Source of the DNA: Armatimonadota bacterium
GTDB lineage: Bacteria; Armatimonadota; JAAZEB01
Reading direction: 5' to 3'
Assembly (NCBI GenBank): GCA_012512265.1
Contig: JAAZEM010000047.1
Span: forward strand, 1 to 49,479
DNA length: 49,479 nt
The stretch's first letter is position 1, and every line of letters begins with the position of its first letter. Of this stretch, positions 47,401 through 49,479 are shown in pieces. The notes under the pieces are model-generated. The model searched no databases and was not told the DNA's origin. It saw only the letters and a program-made list of their open reading frames with translations. The translations under genes were made by a program, and so were the position numbers.

Positions 47401-48848
47401 ACCTTCTCGGGATCGACGAGCGGCGGGCGCCACGCGTACTCGTGCTGGTCGGCGAACTCCAGGTGGATGCCACGCACGGTGGCAAGCCGGTTGAGCTCCG
47501 TGCTCGCGGGGCCGAAGAAGGGATGGTCCTTGAGGAAATCGGGATATAGCTCCAGCCATCCCTCGGGGTTGCGCAGGTAGGGATAGTAGTAGCTGTTGAG
47601 CATCGCCATGTAGTTCTGCGCACCCTCGCCGTTGACGCCATCATGGTAGTGGTGGTTATAGAGCGTCAGCTCCTGATTGGGCCCGGCGAAGTCGATCAGC
47701 TCCCGGTCCTGGAGCAGGACGCCCAAGAGGAAGAGATCGGTATAGTTCGCTTCCTGGTAGTTGGTGATCAGCTTCTGGGAGAAGACGCTCTTGAACATGA
47801 GCGCCAGCTCGCGCATCAGCTTTTGCATGATCTTGCGGTCGAGCGCCTCGGGATCGCCATACCGCTTCTTTGAGTAGGCGCGGAACGCGGGATGATGGCG
47901 GACGCGCGCGAACGGCTCCACCCAGATGTGCTCCCGGCTCATGTTGAGCCAGCCCCGGTTGCCTATCGGCGTGCGCCGGTTCCAGGGGCCCAGATAGGAA
48001 ACCTCGAAGATCGCCGGGCGCGGCACGGCCTCCCATTCGGCGCGCGTGAGCGGCTTGCCATCTTTCCCTTTGGCCAGCTCGTTCCCGGAACAAAGGGGCA
48101 GGCCGTAGTAGGTATCGGCCACCTTGTCGAGGATTACCGCGATCTTGTGCGCGTAGACGGGATCCGCCGTCTCTCGGAAGAGCTTGCAGTAGCTATCAAC
48201 CAGGTTGCAGCCGATCTCGAGCCAGCGCCTTTGGGCAAAGAGGGTGCCGATGAAAAGCTGCCACACCACCCCATCCCGGTCGCGATAGAGCGTGCACGGC
48301 ACCTCCTTCACCGTGTCATCCAGGTGGTGGAAGCGGGCCACGGAGTTGGGCTTCAAGGGATAATCCGCGGGATAGTCGCGCCCGTAGAGGTGGGTCTTGC
48401 AGCAGACGGTGACGGCGTGATATGGGTTGGCGCTATCGTACTGGATGGAGAGCGCGCGCGACTGGCAGAAGGGGCAATAGCGAATGAGAACGTTGGCTGC
48501 GTCTTGAGGGTCCGGCTTGCCCGAGGCGACGAGGCCGAAAGGCGCGATGTGGTCAGGGAACTCTGCAGTCAGCTCCTCATCCGTGGGCGGCGTCGCCGCG
48601 TAGCGCCGGTAGGCCTCCTCTTCCGTCAGAGGAGGGTGCTCCTTTTCCCAGCGCTCCACCTGGGCGCGCGTCCACTCCCGGAAGAGCGTGTCGGGAGTGA
48701 GCTTGGGCAGCTTCCGGCCCGGTGCGAGCGCCGCTACTTTCGCGCCTCGGTCAGGGGCGTTCCACGAGTAGGTGTTGCCCGGCGCGGCTCCGGCGCTGCC
48801 TGCGAAACCGGCCATTAGAACCAGCGAGAGGATCACTGCCGTACGCAT
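44406..48848 (-). CDS. Very large secreted heparinase II/III-like protein with C-terminal NPCBM domain
   Basis: 1480 residues from ATG 48848, GGAGGAG upstream; the first residues (TAVILSLVLMAGFAGSAGAA) are a Sec signal peptide. N-terminal part (about 130-150) has RYCPFCQS and VTVCCKTHLYG, probably a zinc-binding pair. Residues 180-460 are an alpha/alpha barrel of the heparinase/alginate lyase type (GNRGWLNMSREHIWVEPFARVRHH, YHDGVNGEGAQNYMAM with candidate catalytic His/Tyr nearby). A beta-sandwich heparinase II/III part follows (about 550-750, HSALAQNTVTVDEKA, RFRRTLLGVEAPDGRAYVLD). Middle modules are unassigned. Residues 1325-1480 are an NPCBM-type sugar-binding domain (GGLLKNRRYADAEPISLGG, FRAVIGIDAYTG, KKLRLYCTDAGDNINSDHA). 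Probably cleaves an acidic polysaccharide by beta-elimination; substrate unknown. Confidence 0.88.
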   Translation of the reverse strand: MRTAVILSLVLMAGFAGSAGAAPGNTYSWNAPDRGAKVAALAPGRKLPKLTPDTLFREWTRAQVERWEKEHPPLTEEEAYRRYAATPPTDEELTAEFPDHIAPFGLVASGKPDPQDAANVLIRYCPFCQSRALSIQYDSANPYHAVTVCCKTHLYGRDYPADYPLKPNSVARFHHLDDTVKEVPCTLYRDRDGVVWQLFIGTLFAQRRWLEIGCNLVDSYCKLFRETADPVYAHKIAVILDKVADTYYGLPLCSGNELAKGKDGKPLTRAEWEAVPRPAIFEVSYLGPWNRRTPIGNRGWLNMSREHIWVEPFARVRHHPAFRAYSKKRYGDPEALDRKIMQKLMRELALMFKSVFSQKLITNYQEANYTDLFLLGVLLQDRELIDFAGPNQELTLYNHHYHDGVNGEGAQNYMAMLNSYYYPYLRNPEGWLELYPDFLKDHPFFGPASTELNRLATVRGIHLEFADQHEYAWRPPLVDPEKVRANEAVPSRNWPGFGVGLLRVGGSGHRMEVSLHYSRATLHTASDALGISCWVDGVPVMRPGGYAAHWSNAPLDAKRPEIQALHQMGYPREIAEAGRGFDGWSWIWTHSALAQNTVTVDEKATSGGWRDDRGFGEVITYKGGEEPGQIGARFQVMDVRDLYSFERAGVPVSRFRRTLLGVEAPDGRAYVLDCLRLSGGQRHALYQSAWADRAEARLPAATKRYPDLTHVWWGGKLPEDTSQTRNYHQVRNVEALAPPAGPWEVTWKTDIAAYAPRDPGGKPFVRPLPDDVGRVRLRLIGVPQPEGAPRLLNAKGPWIAWLRQPLPGGTRVDGYVAFLDAIDFLIEQRVAADPKQPLESRFVHVLEGFREGEKTAIRSVEALPVQTPGALAVKLELASGYTDTVLFQEEPGTLRLPDGIETDARYALLRRDRAGRIVEAHVVRGTFLRGEGFRYQGPAEFRGTIVDLIGDLTGTRHESALIVRPEQPWPEGDTLAGRQLLIRLKRANGRENNEAFTVSRVTPLPGGLLRVDLDGYPPFAAGWHQVAFLDEERPNVLKTHRPMVKFGNLPWYEGCKAWFPERGKTYVIKDTEAVGGGFGGCVLELEDSANLAADGIRPGDWYVIYAIEPGLSVSVPADFTWRAEERSLAREEGKPETMWVYTACASSPTTVTLTGLAGELWQSTGDGWTRLPAAPRDGIRVPAGPRARVFRLVAGKPAWLNLQDREPPKVTRALLDGQPLDASQPVSLGLIAPPKTLSLEFADDANPIDPRSLRVTWDGQELGGSDGRVQFRPAADGRTATLLVYLDRLAGDTARETRRCRVTVHLDDFALDEAGTTFTLGYTQHQEPHPNAVYLSDLKEEHAFAHGGLLKNRRYADAEPISLGGAIFGKGLMLCPETAPGGGYSEAIYDLRAHPERHRFRAVIGIDAYTGANGSASFEVQVMRDTEWETVYRSPVLRGGDDPLTVDVEIAGAKKLRLYCTDAGDNINSDHAAWAEARLE

Positions 48849-48951
48849 ATCGAGCACTCCTCCAGCAGAAACGGTTTGCCAGAGGGGTTCGCCGCCCCCC
48901 CGGGCGGGCCCTTTCCGGTGAGAGACGGAGCGCCTGGGCGAGAGGTGCGAG

Positions 48952-48975
48952 GCCGGCGCGGATACCCGCGCCGGC
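48952..48975 (-). terminator. Hairpin after the third prepilin gene
   Basis: Perfect 10-bp stem GCCGGCGCGG / CCGCGCCGGC with an ATAC loop, between the prepilin stop (49022) and the heparinase start on the minus strand. No U-tract. Confidence 0.65.
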
Positions 48976-49021
48976 TTCGTCAAGGGTGCCCAGCAACGAC
49001 GAGGGTAGCTCGCGCACTCTC

Positions 49022-49479
49022 TCAGTGTGCGACGTCCTCCACGCTCCAGTGGCAGCCACCCGAGCCGGGGCCGCATTTCACCTGATCCGGCTTCTGCCAC
49101 TTGACGTGCCCATCCATGAAGAGGTAGTTGGCGCCGTCCGTGTGCCGCAGGAACGGATTGGACGTTGAGACCGTGGTCGGCGGGTTTCCTGTGCCTGCGG
49201 CGTTCGAGCCGTTCTTGCCGGGGCCACGGTACATATCATAGTTTGCCTCGGGGATCTGGCCGCCATCCAGGACCGCGATCGTCTCCGCGGGCCGGGCGAT
49301 CTGCGCGTCGCTGATCCCACCCTGCCCGCGGATCATGAACGGTGGATTCGGTGCGCCCGAATCATAGTGGACGGAGTTGCAGTAGTAGCCGGAGCTCTCA
49401 AACTCAATCGAACCGGTGCAGTCCGACTTGTCGTTGGTGCTCAGCGCGAAGCCGTTGAGATTGGGGGCGCTGGGGCAGA
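49022..49479 (-). CDS. Type II secretion-like prepilin, C-terminal part (start beyond the window)
   Basis: The minus-strand frame is open to the right edge, giving 151 residues and a stop at 49022. It includes CPSAPNLNG at the edge (the CPS segment typical of the middle of these proteins), QIARPAETIAVLDGG and [19 protein letters not shown], the H-x9-DG motif. The N-terminal methylation helix must lie outside. It would be the third member of this family in 40 kb. It lies just upstream of the heparinase-like gene on the same strand, separated by a terminator. Confidence 0.9.
   Translation of the reverse strand, partial: CPSAPNLNGFALSTNDKSDCTGSIEFESSGYYCNSVHYDSGAPNPPFMIRGQGGISDAQIARPAETIAVLDGGQIPEANYDMYRGPGKNGSNAAGTGNPPTTVSTSNPFLRHTDGANYLFMDGHVKWQKPDQVKCGPGSGGCHWSVEDVAH

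Noticed and set aside
1..49479. CRISPR arrays, tRNA, rRNA, integrase or transposase genes
   Set aside because: None found on either strand; no regularly spaced direct repeats and no tRNA-like cloverleaf with a recognisable TPsiC arm.

Overview
The window reads as a chromosomal segment of a GC-rich, flagellated, diderm bacterium. The best guess is Armatimonadota (Chthonomonas/Fimbriimonas-like). This rests on three copies of a type II secretion-like prepilin with an almost invariant N-terminus ([20 protein letters not shown] followed by [13 protein letters not shown]) and an H-x9-DG-type C-terminus, on flagellar P- and L-ring genes (so an outer membrane), and on many large sugar-active enzymes. 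This is inference from gene families; no rRNA, tRNA or other marker gene was seen.

Layout. 1-9023: two paralogous sensor kinases and an OmpR-type regulator, with a PhnP-like hydrolase, an amidohydrolase, an RRM RNA-binding protein, a guanidinium exporter behind a likely guanidine-II riboswitch, and YjbQ between them. 9003-15475: a prepilin with a shifted C-terminus, a cyclophilin-like protein coupled to dUTPase, a GH106-like glycosidase and an opine-type dehydrogenase. 15630-19186: a lipoprotein, a TrkA-type pair with a small membrane protein, and a cold-shock protein. 19426-20664: an M19 dipeptidase. 20740-25084 (minus strand): flgA-flgH-flgI-flgJ-flgM-fliW-csrA, that is, ring assembly plus the anti-sigma-28 and CsrA/FliW switches. 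25349-33092: a signalling island of four receiver proteins, two histidine kinases, an HDOD protein and a receiver-DHp protein without an ATPase domain. 33115-38704: a GNAT/TIM-barrel-like fusion, a palindrome-rich non-coding island, a second unknown barrel-like protein, a prepilin and a PLP enzyme. 39071-43737: a two-gene carbohydrate ABC importer of odd architecture. 43842-49479: a HEAT-like protein, a 1480-residue heparinase II/III-like enzyme ending in an NPCBM domain, and the C-terminus of a third prepilin.

The most unusual locus is the importer at 39211-43649. The first gene joins a complete periplasmic solute-binding protein to a MalF-type permease through an added membrane helix. The second is a MalG-type permease whose first periplasmic loop has been expanded by five degenerate repeats of about 71 residues. 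No ATPase gene is nearby, so a shared MsmK-like ATPase is presumed. Large secreted or intracellular glycan-active enzymes nearby (GH106-like, heparinase-like) suggest polysaccharide use.

Regulatory signals are unusually legible. There are several near-consensus sigma-70 promoters (TTGACA-N17-TATAAT at 9009-9037, TTGACG-N17-TATAAT at 34982-35010), a recurring extended -10, promoters so close to the start codon that leaderless translation is likely (5790, 18678), and strong GC hairpins without U-tracts at most operon ends.
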